DNA of 64,000 nt from Diplonema japonicum. Taxonomy: Eukaryota; Euglenozoa; Diplonemea; Diplonemida; Diplonemidae. Under the pieces are notes generated by a model. That model searched no databases. It was given only the letters and a program-made list of their open reading frames with translations, and was not told where the DNA came from. Positions 40,503 to 50,484 of the stretch are shown here, in pieces (the stretch's first letter is position 1; the number at the start of each line of letters is the position of its first letter). The position numbers were made by a program, and so were the translations under genes. Location: positions 517,589-581,588 of the forward strand of contig OZ025685.1 of the NCBI GenBank assembly GCA_964019335.1. Direction: 5' to 3'.

Positions 40503-41528
40503 ATGTCTGAGTGCTGCAGAATGCGGAAAAGGATGAAAGTGCTTGCGTTCGACCATGCTGTTCACTACACAGAGAAGTATTTTAGGAAGTACCTGAAGAA
40601 GTATATTCGAAAGGTCGGGAAGATGGGGAAGAAATACGGAAACTGTGAGGTGAAGGAGTTCATCGACGCAACAGCAGAGGAGCTTGTGGACATCCTCACA
40701 GAGTCGCTGTGCTGCGAGGAGGTGCGGCAACAGCAAACTTATATCTACGCAACAAACAATGCAGACCGGCTCAAACGAACCAGTAGGGTCATGGTGACAG
40801 AGACGACACGGCTCTTATACACCAGGCCCTCCTTGGAGGGAACACATCTCAACAAAAAGAAGATGGTGAAGGTTGTGGACAATGTGGTAGCCTACGCATT
40901 CGGCCTACGAAAAGAACTGAACATTGCTCAGTCCGTTGCCAAAACCAAACTCCAAGAATACTGGGCCGACAGGACCCCCCCTCTGGTGTGCATCCTCGGG
41001 ATGGTCCTGGCAGGGAAGCTATACCTCGACATTAAAAAAATGGAAACTGAAGAATGGGAGGACATCCTAGGGTTCTCGCTTTCTGTTACACTCACAGTGT
41101 TGGCCTTTGTAGGGGCGTTCTTCATGGTGTACTTGAGGCTGCCTCATGCAGTGGATGGTGCAACGAGGCAGAAAGCTTCCGATTTTTACCTCATGTCGAA
41201 GGACCCTTTGGGGAAGTTCCTGATGTCTTTCACACCAGGGTCGGACCACTACACGAGACAGGTCGACGAATGCTTCAACAGCATAACAAAGTTCATGACC
41301 GAGACAGTTAAAGAGAGGACACCGCACCACATTGCAGACACTGTCTCTGAAGGTGCTTACACAGAGTCCTCTTCTGAAGGCTCCGTCAGAGACACTGGTG
41401 AGTTGGACTGCAACGCACCATATTACGATGATGACTCACTTCTTGCGGAGTTAGAGTCGCAGCAACGTGAAGCAGAGGCATTGAAAGAGGTTGAAACGAA
41501 GACTGAACCTGACGAGTGCCCTGTTTAA
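40503..41528 (+). CDS. Two-TM membrane protein, function unknown
   Basis: The 341-aa product starts MSECCRMRKRMKV and has a long soluble basic N-terminal part. Two hydrophobic segments follow at about 158-177 (PLVCILGMVLAGKLYLDI) and 188-212 (ILGFSLSVTLTVLAFVGAFFMVYL), separated by a short acidic loop. The C-terminal tail is acidic and Ser-rich. There is no signal peptide. A hairpin membrane protein with both ends in the cytosol is the simplest topology. No family was recognised. The start is preceded by an A-rich leader of about 40 bases after cacag. Confidence 0.78.
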   Translation: MSECCRMRKRMKVLAFDHAVHYTEKYFRKYLKKYIRKVGKMGKKYGNCEVKEFIDATAEELVDILTESLCCEEVRQQQTYIYATNNADRLKRTSRVMVTETTRLLYTRPSLEGTHLNKKKMVKVVDNVVAYAFGLRKELNIAQSVAKTKLQEYWADRTPPLVCILGMVLAGKLYLDIKKMETEEWEDILGFSLSVTLTVLAFVGAFFMVYLRLPHAVDGATRQKASDFYLMSKDPLGKFLMSFTPGSDHYTRQVDECFNSITKFMTETVKERTPHHIADTVSEGAYTESSSEGSVRDTGELDCNAPYYDDDSLLAELESQQREAEALKEVETKTEPDECPV

Positions 41529-42453
41529 GAGGGGAAACGCGTCCCCTTTTTTTTTCTTTTTTTTTTTTTTCTTTCCCTCTTTTTTTCTTGTTTTTTATAT
41601 AAAAAAAAAAAAAACAGTTTTTTTTTATTATTGTAACGCTTTTTTTTTATCCCTCTTTGTTTTTTAACGAACACAACATTGTGGCAAACACGTAGCCTTA
41701 GCGAAGCTCTTTTGAAAAATAAAAGTAAATACGAGGGGCAGCGGGTGATCCGCCCTGATCTCATGTAATCTGCTCGATGGCGCAGTGTGATGCACAAATT
41801 CTCCCTCAGTGCAGCAAAGGGGTCACCTACTTTATTTATCGTTCCTTAAACTTCAGCATTTTCTTCTTCTGTTTCTTCCCGTTCTCATTTGCATTTTTAT
41901 CGTGTAAATGGAAACATTATACCCTGAACATGAAGAAGTGAAGTGAAGGGGAGAAAATAGAAGATAATAATGAGAGCAGTAAATCTTTACAACGAAAAAA
42001 AAAGAAAAAGAACGAATCAAGAGAAGTATTAGAAGTTTCAATCTAGAAGATACTAGGGAAGAATATGGCTACTGGTTGTCCACCTTGTTTTTAACGCAAA
42101 TATTTCTTTTTTTTTTAAAGGTCGTTCCCAAGAAGTGGGGTTGCCCAACATCGTCTTTTACCTGTCCCTCACTATTTTTCCTCCCTTTTTTCTGATTTCG
42201 TTTTCATATGGGGCTTTTTGTTCCGCCTTGCTATTTTTTTTCCCTTCTTTTTTTCAAACCTTTCTCGAACCCCACCCTTCTTTTGTTCATGTTTCTTTCT
42301 AAAATTGCGAGGTTGCATCCGCTGCCTCGGCTTGACAGTGAGAAAACCATCCATAGAAGAGAAACAAGGCCTCAATATACTTTCCTTTCCCTTGCTTTTT
42401 GTAAACTCACTTAATACCTAAATTACACATCTTTATAACAAAGGCAAGGCAAC
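41529..42453. other. Low-complexity spacer
   Basis: T- and A-run-rich sequence with no supported gene. Around 41700-41830 the sequence is more complex and has short complementary segments, but it does not fold by eye into a tRNA and no RNA family was recognised. A copy boundary or terminator was not found. Confidence 0.6.
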
Positions 42454-45079
42454 ATGTTGGAAGGGCTTGAGGACAAGGACAGAGCGGTAGGCGCCGAGAG
42501 GGCAGCGAGTCCCAGAGCCGCACGAAATGAGTATGTGAAACACAGCCCACCGTGCACCATACACCACAGTGATACAGCGTCTGAAGACAGTGGCTGGGAT
42601 GGGAATGGGATCAACTTCCGATGCGAAATGGCAAACTTCGACTCGCACGGCGTCCCTGAGGGTGAAGAGGTCCATGACAAGCAGACACCCGCAGGGACCA
42701 TGACACCACCGCCGCAGTACGAAGGCCATATCGACGCGTGCCTCATCAGATCTCCTGGGGAGAGAAGGATCGAGGACAGGCTTGCACAATCGTGGCCCCC
42801 ACGGACACCCGGCCCGAGTGCCAGCATCGATGAGATACCTCTTAACGACCTTACTGTCAGTGCCTTCACCCTTGATCCCGGTGAGGGAAAGCCTTCCCTG
42901 CTCCCCGGTGGTAAGGCGGTTGGTGGCTTGGGCAGAGCCCCCGTCGCCCCCAAGAGACAACCTGTAAAGATACTCCGCGAGGGCGGCGTGCAGGTATTTC
43001 CTTTTGCGCGCAGATATATTTCATTTTCCCCCCCACAGACGGAGTCCCAAGCATCGCCGCAAGTCATAATCAACAACATCACTACCATCGCGAACCCCAG
43101 CGCTGTGTTCTGCACAGTGCTGCTGAACGGTTCGCAGTGCATCCAGTGCACCGTCCCGTACACGGAGGACTCTGTTTCCCAAACGGAAGCTCTGCTGCGC
43201 CCCGACGTGTCGCAGTACGGCGAGGGGACTGGCCTGTTCCTGCAGCTCATGTTCTACTCGCCTAACTTCCCCTTCAAGCCTGACTATCACATACACGGGA
43301 CGTTGGAGCTGCTCGACAAGAATGAGCAAATCATCACCACCATCTACTTAGGGCTTCTTGAGGACCAGAAACAAATTGAGAAGAAGCAGCACACCGTGTG
43401 TGGTGAGCCCATAAAGGCCAAGGTGATCCTGTCATCAATCCCCCCAGTGAGGGTGGGTCCGAACGAGGTGTGTTTAACCAACATAAAATAAACCTATTAA
43501 CAGATGCAGCTTGTGGAGGAGATCTGCGACGTGCTGCGCAACACACGTTTCAACCCGGGAAGGGGAAGCCTCCCGTCCGTGCTGGTGCAGCACCGCGCCA
43601 AGGAGAGTCCTCTCTACGAGAAGGTCGTGGGGAAGTACTTCCAGAACTCGTGGCACACTTTCATGAAGGCACACGACGACGTCTTCGTGCTGTTCCACTA
43701 CTCGCAGAACGAGATCAAGGAGAGGAACCTGGGCCCATTCGCAAAGTTTAACGAGGCACGCATCGTACTTAAGGAGCATGAAAAGGGCGATTGGAAAAAA
43801 GCAGATGAAATGGCGGCACTGAAGCATGCACAGGCGGAGGAAGGTCTGAAACAGTTCCTTATCAAAACACTTGAGCAGAGGGACTACGATCAGCGAGAGC
43901 TGCTCGAAGTGCTTCACGGGAATATACACTTCAACCACTTCTTGAGTCCCACCTTCTCCATCTTGATGCGTACCCTCTGCAGGCATAAGGGGACGTTCAT
44001 CACGTCAACGGACGCCGACCAGCCCACAAGAGTGGGCCTTGCAAGGCCTGACCAGACAAGCATCGAAATGTCGAGCAAAATGGAATCCAACTATATGGGA
44101 GGGAAGCTGGATGACAACAACATACTGACGGAGGCAACAAGGACAACCCCCATCAGATATCAGCCCACGCAGGCACCGCAGTACAACAATGGCGGGATGC
44201 AGCCGCCTGCGCAGGCACAGAGGTCTCCTCTACTGCAGTTCTCGATGCCCCACCAGGCACCGCAGGAGGAGCAGAACAGTGTCGGGAACCTGATCCACGA
44301 CCTTGGCATCCAGCAGGGCGGGCAGAGGCAGAGATCCTGGTCCAAAACAGGTGCCAACAACACGGGTGCGATCGGCACGCAGCTCAACATGCCGGACAGC
44401 TCGCTGAAGGGGCAGCTTGTGGGTGACAACACGATGCTGGTGGCGTCTGCGGTTCCCATCCAGACGACGGTGCCTGCCGCCATACCCTCGCTGGGGGGAC
44501 CCTTGATGTTCGACCAGGCACTGCAGGGGCGGCATATGCAGCAGGTCATGCAGATAAGCAGCCCGTCACAGGGTGCGGCATCAACACCCACCTCGACACC
44601 GCCTGTGCAGCTGCTGGATCAGAACGCTACACTTGTCGTGCTTAAAAACACGCAGCAGCAGCCCATCCTACAGCAGCAGTCTCTTCTGCAGCAACAGTCT
44701 ATCCTTCAGCAGCAGCCCATCCTCCAGCAGCAGCAGTCTATGCTGCAGCAACATCAGCCTATTCTGCAGCAGCAGCTGTCCAACCAGCAGGTGTTGCTTG
44801 TCAACCAGCCGACAGGAGCAGATGCCAGCTGGGTGGTCACGCACCAGCCGAGCAATCAAGGTATTCACACAAACAGTCTTTAACCCATACCTAGATTCCA
44901 TTTACCCTTCTGTGATGCAAACGACACCTCCTACAGCGCCCGCTGTCATTGCCTCCAACACAAGCACACCACAGGAGCAAGGGCTTCACCCTTCCTTCTA
45001 TCCTCAGTACTTGCTAAGGTATGGTGGTCGTGTGCAACAGCTTTTTTTTTGTAAACACAACAGTGCTACGTCGTACTGA
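42454..45079 (+). CDS. Q-rich multi-exon protein with a conserved-looking central region
   Basis: Four exons (42454-42993, 43039-43467, 43504-44860, 44937-45079) give an exact 822-codon frame. Introns are 45, 36 and 76 bases. Residues 1-180 are polar and disordered. Exon 2 encodes a beta-rich block with paired Cys (GSQCIQCTVPY). Exon 3 starts with a helical block (MQLVEEICDVLRNTRF, VGKYFQNSWHTFMKAHDDVF) that looks like a small winged-helix-type domain; this is tentative. The rest is Gln/Pro-rich with repeated ILQQQ units (about 375 codons into exon 3). Q-rich tails are common in transcription or RNA-granule proteins. No family was recognised. The 36-base second intron contains an in-frame TAA and must be removed. 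Confidence 0.7.
42994..43038 (+). other. Mini-intron, 45 bases, frame-neutral
   Basis: GTATTT donor and ttttcccccccacag acceptor. It has no in-frame stop and a length divisible by three, so retention would add 15 residues (VFPFARRYISFSPPQ) rather than break the protein. Confidence 0.75.
43468..43503 (+). other. Mini-intron, 36 bases
   Basis: GTGTGT donor and attaacag acceptor, phase 0, with a TAA stop inside. It is among the shortest spliceosomal introns one would expect outside ciliates and nucleomorphs. Confidence 0.75.
44861..44936 (+). other. Intron, 76 bases
   Basis: GTATTC donor and acgacacctcctacag acceptor, phase 1. It joins the Q-rich exon to the last exon in the correct frame (CAA G|CG CCC). 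Confidence 0.65.
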
Positions 45080-45269
45080 AGCGCTTGAGACTGGTTTGCA
45101 TTTTTGTTCAAAAGATTATTTTTTTAAAAAGGGAGCAGACCTTTGTTTTTGAAAAAAAAAAAATGGAAAAAAAGTTTTCACTTTTTTTTTCTCTTCCCTT
45201 TTTTCAAAAGCCTTCCCATGAAACAATTGCCCCCCCCCCAAAAAAAAAGGCCACCCAACTTTTTTTAAG

Positions 45270-45352
45270 AGGAGAAACCGCTGCTGAAAGGGGATAGGTG
45301 CAGGTGGAAGATGAGCACAAGGGGGCGTCTCACAAAAAAGACTTCCTTTAAC
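45270..45352 (+). repeat. Dispersed repeat A, copy 2 (5'-truncated)
   Basis: The match to 2397-2493 starts abruptly after a T run (cttttttttaag...) and ends at the same ctttaactcata as copy 1. A shared 3' end with a truncated 5' end is typical of target-primed retroposition. Confidence 0.8.
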
Positions 45353-47154
45353 TCATAATTTTGTTTTTTTCTCTTTTCTTTTCCATTATATTATTTCTCT
45401 TTTTTTTTTTCATTGTTTTTTTTAAGGGGAGAAAAAAAAACAAGTAAAATCGAACATTAGCCGTTTCTTTCATTTTCTCCTTTGGTCTTGTGGCTGTAGG
45501 TTCTTTTCTCCAGTGGGGGGGGGGGGGGGGGGGGAGTATGTGAGGGGAAAGAAAAGGAAATGAAGGTACATAAACTGCGTGACTTTACAGTACTTAGCTC
45601 GTAGCAGCGAAGACGCGTCGCCCCTTTTCAGGAAAAGAAGACTAGTCTTACCAAAAAGAAAAAGAAAAAAAAAGTACACCCGTAAAGGTGCTAGTTTCTG
45701 TTGCCTCTCATTTTTAAGGTTTTCTTTGTTTACATTAGAGTTTAGTTGAGGGCTATATCCCCGTTGAAGATTTTACCATTTTTTCTCCCCCGCTTCCCCC
45801 CACATTCACAGCAAACTTCTTTTTTTCTTTTTCTTTGTTCTTTACTCTCACTTTAAAATCCTTTGTCTGCTTCTCTCTCCCCCCCCCTTAATATAAAAGA
45901 AATAAACCAGTATTCAAAAAAAAAAAAAAAAAAAAAAAAAGCGGAAGGGACAATAGATGGGGGAGATGGAACTCGCCCACTATCCTTCGAAAGAGTTTTT
46001 AAAAAAAAAAAAAGGAGAAAGAAAAGAAGAAGGGAAAAAAAAAAAGAAAAAGAAAAAGGAGGAAACCACAGTATAGCAAAACTAACCTGTCGTAGGGCCC
46101 CCCTACTAACGGAGGGCAGAGGCCTTATGCTGGCAGTTGATACTCTATTTTTTTTCTCCTGGGGGAAGGGATAGAGGGGTTTCTTATACAATAAAACAAT
46201 AAAACTTTTTTAAAAATCTAAGAAAAGAAACGAAAGACAAATGAAAAGCGTTTCAGGCTTTTGTTCGAATCGCCATCTCTTACGAGATAGCAAAAGAGCC
46301 AGCCCAGTTTTTTTTGCAGAAAAAGGGGGGGGGGGGGGAGGAGGTGTTATATTTTTTTGAAAGGTAGTTTTTTTTCCCCCCCCCTCTTTCACAAAAATAC
46401 TTGTTCCTTTTTATTTCCCTTATCCCCCCCCCCCCCCCCCGTCCCTCTTCCCCCTTTCTTATTCTTCTTTTTTATTTCTCTTTTTATCACCGTATTTTTA
46501 AAATCACCGAGAGTTCCAAGTATTTGCCTTTTTGAGTAGCTGTTTTAAAAATTCATTTTTTTTTAAATTTCTTTTTACTTCCATCTTACATTTGTCTCAC
46601 CGTGAGTTCTATTGTGTTGACATATGCTTTTTGAAAATTGAGGAAAATGAAAATACGGAGATACATTTTTTGTTGCTTCTCTTTTGTGAAGAAGAAGTAC
46701 AGGAAAAAAAAAAAGAAAAAAGAAGGAAACCATGGAGAGGGGGAGAAGAAGAAAAAAAGAAATCCACAAAACACATGCACACCACCCCCCCTTTTTAAAA
46801 GAATCTTTTTATCTTCCCCCCCCCCCCCCCTCGTTCTTTCCCCCTTCCCCGCTCTTCCAATAAGATAGTGTTTTTTTTTTTCTTCCCCAGTTTGGCAGCC
46901 ACCAGAACTAAGAAGTCAAATTGCTGGCGTTGCCTGTCTCTTGTCCCTTTTACCCTTGGCCCCCTCTTAATACCCAGCAGGTTGAGCGCCCTGCATTTAA
47001 GTCTTTTTCTTTTTATACCCCCCCTAATAATTAATTTAAGCCAATTCCACCCGTTTTTCTTCTACTTATTATTAGCCCTGTCCTCCCCATTCCCCCCCTC
47101 TTTTTTTTTTTGCCCCCCGTCTTCCTTTCTTCACTTCCTTTCTTATCCCCTTTC

Positions 47155-47258
47155 TTTTTATTTTATTTTATTTTATTTTATTTTATTTTATTTTATTTTA
47201 TTTTATTTTATTTTATTTTATTTTATTTTATTTTATTTTATTTTATTTTATTTATTTT
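47155..47258. repeat. (TTTTA)n pentanucleotide array, about 20 units
   Basis: This is a perfect array except for one four-base unit at its 3' end. It lies about 80 bases upstream of the gene at 47341 and, being T-rich, may extend its pyrimidine tract. Confidence 0.95.
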
Positions 47259-47340
47259 ATAATTTTTCTGTTGTCGGTATTTGTTGTGCGTCAGCTTGTG
47301 TTCCACCCCTCTAGATAGATAAGTAAAAGAAGAAAATAAA

Positions 47341-47730
47341 ATGCCCCAGATCGTGCCCAGGGAGCCCACTGCGGAGGAGAAGGAGCTGATCTGCAAAGCG
47401 ACCGCAAGTGGGAAGGTCGAACTCCCTGAGAAGGAGGAAACCTACCGTATTGACTACAGTGTGTCCCTGGAGAGCAGGGTCACAAGCGATTCGTCCTACA
47501 AGAAGAGGCTAGAGAAGGTGACCTGCAGTGCTGGGACTGACGTCATCTACTTTACCGTAACGAACGAGAGCAAGGCGGAGGAGGGTGGGAAGGCCGAGCT
47601 CCCCGCCCCTCTCCTTTCCGAGCCTGCCCCGAGAAAGCCCTGTGTTTTCTTCAACAAGGGCACTTGCAAGAATGGATTGGAATGCCAATTCAGCCACTGC
47701 TACGTGGCCCCCCGAGTGGCCAAGAAGTGA
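47341..47730 (+). CDS. Small CCCH zinc-finger protein
   Basis: The 129-aa product starts MPQIVPREPTAEEKE. It has one C-terminal CCCH finger with spacing C-x7-C-x5-C-x3-H (PCVFFNKGTCKNGLECQFSH, about residues 98-118). Such fingers bind single-stranded RNA, and in organisms with polycistronic transcription small CCCH proteins are common post-transcriptional regulators. The region before the finger is acidic and unstructured. The ATG follows a cacccctctag acceptor by 28 bases. A single finger in a very small protein is reminiscent of trypanosomatid ZFP-type regulators, but that comparison is by layout only. Confidence 0.82.
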   Translation: MPQIVPREPTAEEKELICKATASGKVELPEKEETYRIDYSVSLESRVTSDSSYKKRLEKVTCSAGTDVIYFTVTNESKAEEGGKAELPAPLLSEPAPRKPCVFFNKGTCKNGLECQFSHCYVAPRVAKK

Positions 47731-48463
47731 GTTTGGAAAAGAGAAAAAAGAATGTTCTAAAAGAAAAAAAAAAAAAAGACTTCCCTTATGTTGCAACCCA
47801 ACCCAACTCCCCCTTTTCCACCACAAAAAAAAAAACACGAAAAATGTGTACTTTTTCACTCACCTTTACCTACTTACCAGATTATAGCATTAAGGGACGA
47901 GGGGGAGAGATATGAACGCAGAAGAAAAAAAAAAAAAAAAACAAGGGAGGGGAGGGTAGGGTTTAATAGATCTGTTTCTTCTTTCCCTACTTCGGGAATA
48001 AATTCTCCCCTTCCCCTTCCCCTTCTGTTCGGCTAATTTGTCCCCCTTTGGTTATAGGTTCTCTTCCCCATATTTTTTCCTGCTCACTTTTTCGCACTTC
48101 CCTTCTTGGTTTTAAAGGCCAAGCCCCATTTTTTTCCCTTGCAACAAGCCCCCATATTTTCTTTCTCCCAAGTGTAATATTTAACTCTTAAAACAGTTTT
48201 TATTTTAAGCTTTTTTACTCCCCCCCTTTTTTTGTTGAGGTGGTGCTTTTTTATTTATTTTTTAAAATCTCCCTTTTTTTAAAAAAAAAGTTTTCTTTTA
48301 TTTCTCTTTTTTCTTTCTTTTTTATTCCTTTTTTCATGAAAAAAGAAAAAGAAGAAAACCACAGCAACACACACAGGAGGATGGATATGTTATCTGTTCC
48401 TGGTAGGGGTGCCCCTGGGTCCCCGGCTCCAAGTGCTATTTCAGCAACATCAGGTATGTTGAA
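47731..48463. other. Spacer with T-rich leader and upstream ORF
   Basis: A- and T-run-rich sequence. At 48380-48467 an upstream ORF (MDMLSVPGRGAPGS...SGMLK) ends with TGA overlapping the ATG of the next gene (ATGA at 48464-48467). An acceptor-like cacacacag precedes it. Confidence 0.55.
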
Positions 48464-49329
48464 ATGAGTGAGAAAAAATGGCAAAACAAAGGCGTGACAC
48501 GCATGGTAACCTTCAAGCCAAAGCAACTCTACTTCCCCCCTCCCTTGGACCGATTCATAACGAACACACTGCACCTTCGGAGCACGTCTCCCAGTTGTGT
48601 TGTGTGGCGGCTGACGACAGTATCGGCCCGGTATCGAGTGACACCTACGCAAGGGTTTTTGGTAATGTTGAAGGGGAGGGGGAAAACGAAAGCAAAAAAA
48701 ACCGAAAAAAACCGAAAAATAAAAAAAAACACAGCAACCTTCGGGCGTCCAGGAGGTTTCAATATCTTATAAACCACGGCATACACAGAATGGGGGCAAG
48801 GAGGACCCCAAGGATTTGGTGGACGAAAAATTTCAGATCGAGGTGTGGTTAGGAGTTGAATGGGAAAAAAAAAAGGAAAAAAAAAAAAGAAAAACAGATA
48901 CGAGTAGCTTCCCCCGACGACGAGGAAGCCGTGGATGCAGTCTTCAAGCGGGACATCGAAAGGCATGAGAGGCTGCGTTATAAGATACGGTGTATCTTTG
49001 CGCCAGAGGTGAAGAGCCCCCTGCCCCGGTCGCCACACAACCCGTCGCCCTATAGGAACGGTTCCCCGCTTCCCATTCTCGGCAGCATCAGCCCCTCTAG
49101 AGACGTCTCTTCCCTCCTCCGCGAACGCGCTTTCATTGAAGAGCACATATCCCGTACCTCGCAAGACATCAGCAAGGCTGAAGCCTCCCCCTTGCCGCCC
49201 CTGGACATTAAATCTATCCCAACCGCTATTCTCATACCCCTAAAATTCGCCTGCGTCCTTCTCTTCATCTCCTTCTTCTCTGCCAGGGTACTCGCACATA
49301 TGGCTTATGAGTTTCTCTCGTGTAAATGA
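48464..49329 (+). CDS. VAP-type MSP-domain ER membrane protein, three exons
   Basis: The gene becomes visible only after splicing exons 48464-48661, 48735-48842 and 48898-49329 (introns 73 and 55 bases), which gives exactly 245 aa. Residues about 12-137 form a major-sperm-protein domain: FKPKQLYFPPPLD, LHLRSTSPSCVVWRLTT, ARYRVTPTQGFLQPSGVQEV, DEKFQIE and KIRCIFAPE align with the successive strands of VAP proteins. A Ser/Pro linker and short helix (about 172-195) lead to a C-terminal tail anchor (about 209-234, IPTAILIPLKFACVLLFISFFS). VAPs are ER proteins that tether FFAT-motif partners at membrane contact sites. The coiled coil is shorter than usual. An upstream ATG at 48380 gives an overlapping uORF. 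Confidence 0.82.
48662..48734 (+). other. Intron, 73 bases
   Basis: GTAATG donor, aaacacag acceptor, phase 0; purine-rich with no polypyrimidine tract. Removal joins the two halves of the MSP domain (TQGFL|QPSGVQ). Confidence 0.75.
48843..48897 (+). other. Intron, 55 bases
   Basis: GTGTGG donor, aaaaacag acceptor, phase 0; it consists largely of A runs. Removal restores the frame within the last MSP strands. Confidence 0.75.
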
Positions 49330-49570
49330 TTATCATAATGGGCGGGGGGGGGGGGGGGGGGGGCGGAAAGTGTGTTATTTTTTTTAACTCTTATTATCTT
49401 TTTTTTTTCTTTTTTTTTTTCCCGGTAAAAAAAAAAAAGAAGAGGGAAAAAAAGGAGGTACCTCCTCTTTTTGGGAAGAAAAAAAAAGAAGAAAAAAACA
49501 AAGATTGATTTTTTTTTTTTGAGATTTTCCACGGGGCGCCATCAACACTGGCCTCCTTTGTCTCTTATGG

Positions 49571-49601
<31 letters not shown>

Positions 49602-50484
49602 TGGGCCGTTGCTAACCACTTCGTTACCATCATAGTAAAGTTTTTTTTTTTGAGTCCGTTCGCAGAGAAAATGTTGTAACAATTTAAAAGTTTTTTTTTT
49701 TAAATTAGTGGAGTCGAGTTGTCTGATTTTTCTCGCTGAAAACTTGCGGACGGGCTTAGTATTTTAGATTTTCTTCTCCCCCTCCTCGGAGTCCCACTCC
49801 CCTCCTTAGATATGTCCGTTAAAAGAAAAGCCGTAAAAGAAAAGAGAGAAAGAAACAGTATTTTTAAGAGAAAAAAAGCAATAAGAAAACGAGAATGAAA
49901 AGAAACGTTCAAACCCAGTCCTTAATTTTCAGGGAGTCGCTAACAACATAGTGCAGGTTGTCGTTCACCCTGCACGCCTCTTAACACCGATCTCGTATCT
50001 TGCTCCTGGTATTTTCTTGTTTTCTCTTCTTTAATGAGTGGTCATTTTCTTTTTTTTTTTTTTTTTTTTTTTTTTTTGTTAATATAACCATGAACACCCC
50101 ACCCCATACGGTGGTCGATATGCTCCGACCTTTTTTTTTTTTTTTCTTTTTTTTTTTAACCGCGGAAAAGTCGTCCGAGAAATTGGACTGGCTTGGAACC
50201 CTTGACTTTTTCTTTTACGACAACCAATGGTTGGAATGGAACCGACAGTCAGAAATGGTCTTCAGTGTTTTTTCAAAAGGAATTTAAAAAAAAAAAATCC
50301 TCTTGAGGAATGCTTCGGACGCCGACCCTCCATATCGGCCCCCTAACTCCCCCCCCTTTTTTTTCCCTTTCTTTTTTTTCATTTTTTTTTTTTCACAATC
50401 GTTTTTCATGTTCACAATCCCTCCATTTCACACCCGCTATCCACAGGAGCAAAAAGAAGGGGGGAACCACACTTTAGTAATAAG
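49330..50484. other. Homopolymer-rich spacer
   Basis: No gene supported. It holds a G run near 49344-49362, long T runs (49570-49595, 50050-50077, 50130-50158) and a copy of dispersed repeat B (49603-49639). Confidence 0.7.
49603..49639. repeat. Dispersed repeat B, copy 2
   Basis: It matches 4265-4301 at about 32 of 37 positions. It follows a run of more than 20 T and the short spacer aatttggt. Confidence 0.7.

Larger units (their letters stand above)
45080..47340. other. Homopolymer-rich spacer
   Basis: About 2.3 kb without a supported gene. It contains a second copy of dispersed repeat A (45270-45352), a G run at 45516-45534, A runs around 45916-45940 and 46003-46050, C runs near 46428 and 46818, and the TTTTA pentanucleotide array at 47155-47258. 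Confidence 0.7.

Noticed and set aside
41690-41840. More complex spacer with possible small-RNA boxes
   Set aside because: tgatg and ctga elements are present but not in the order and with terminal pairing of a C/D snoRNA.
46240-46300. gttcgaatc, like a tRNA T-loop
   Set aside because: The flanking five-base arms are not complementary and no D or anticodon arm fits.
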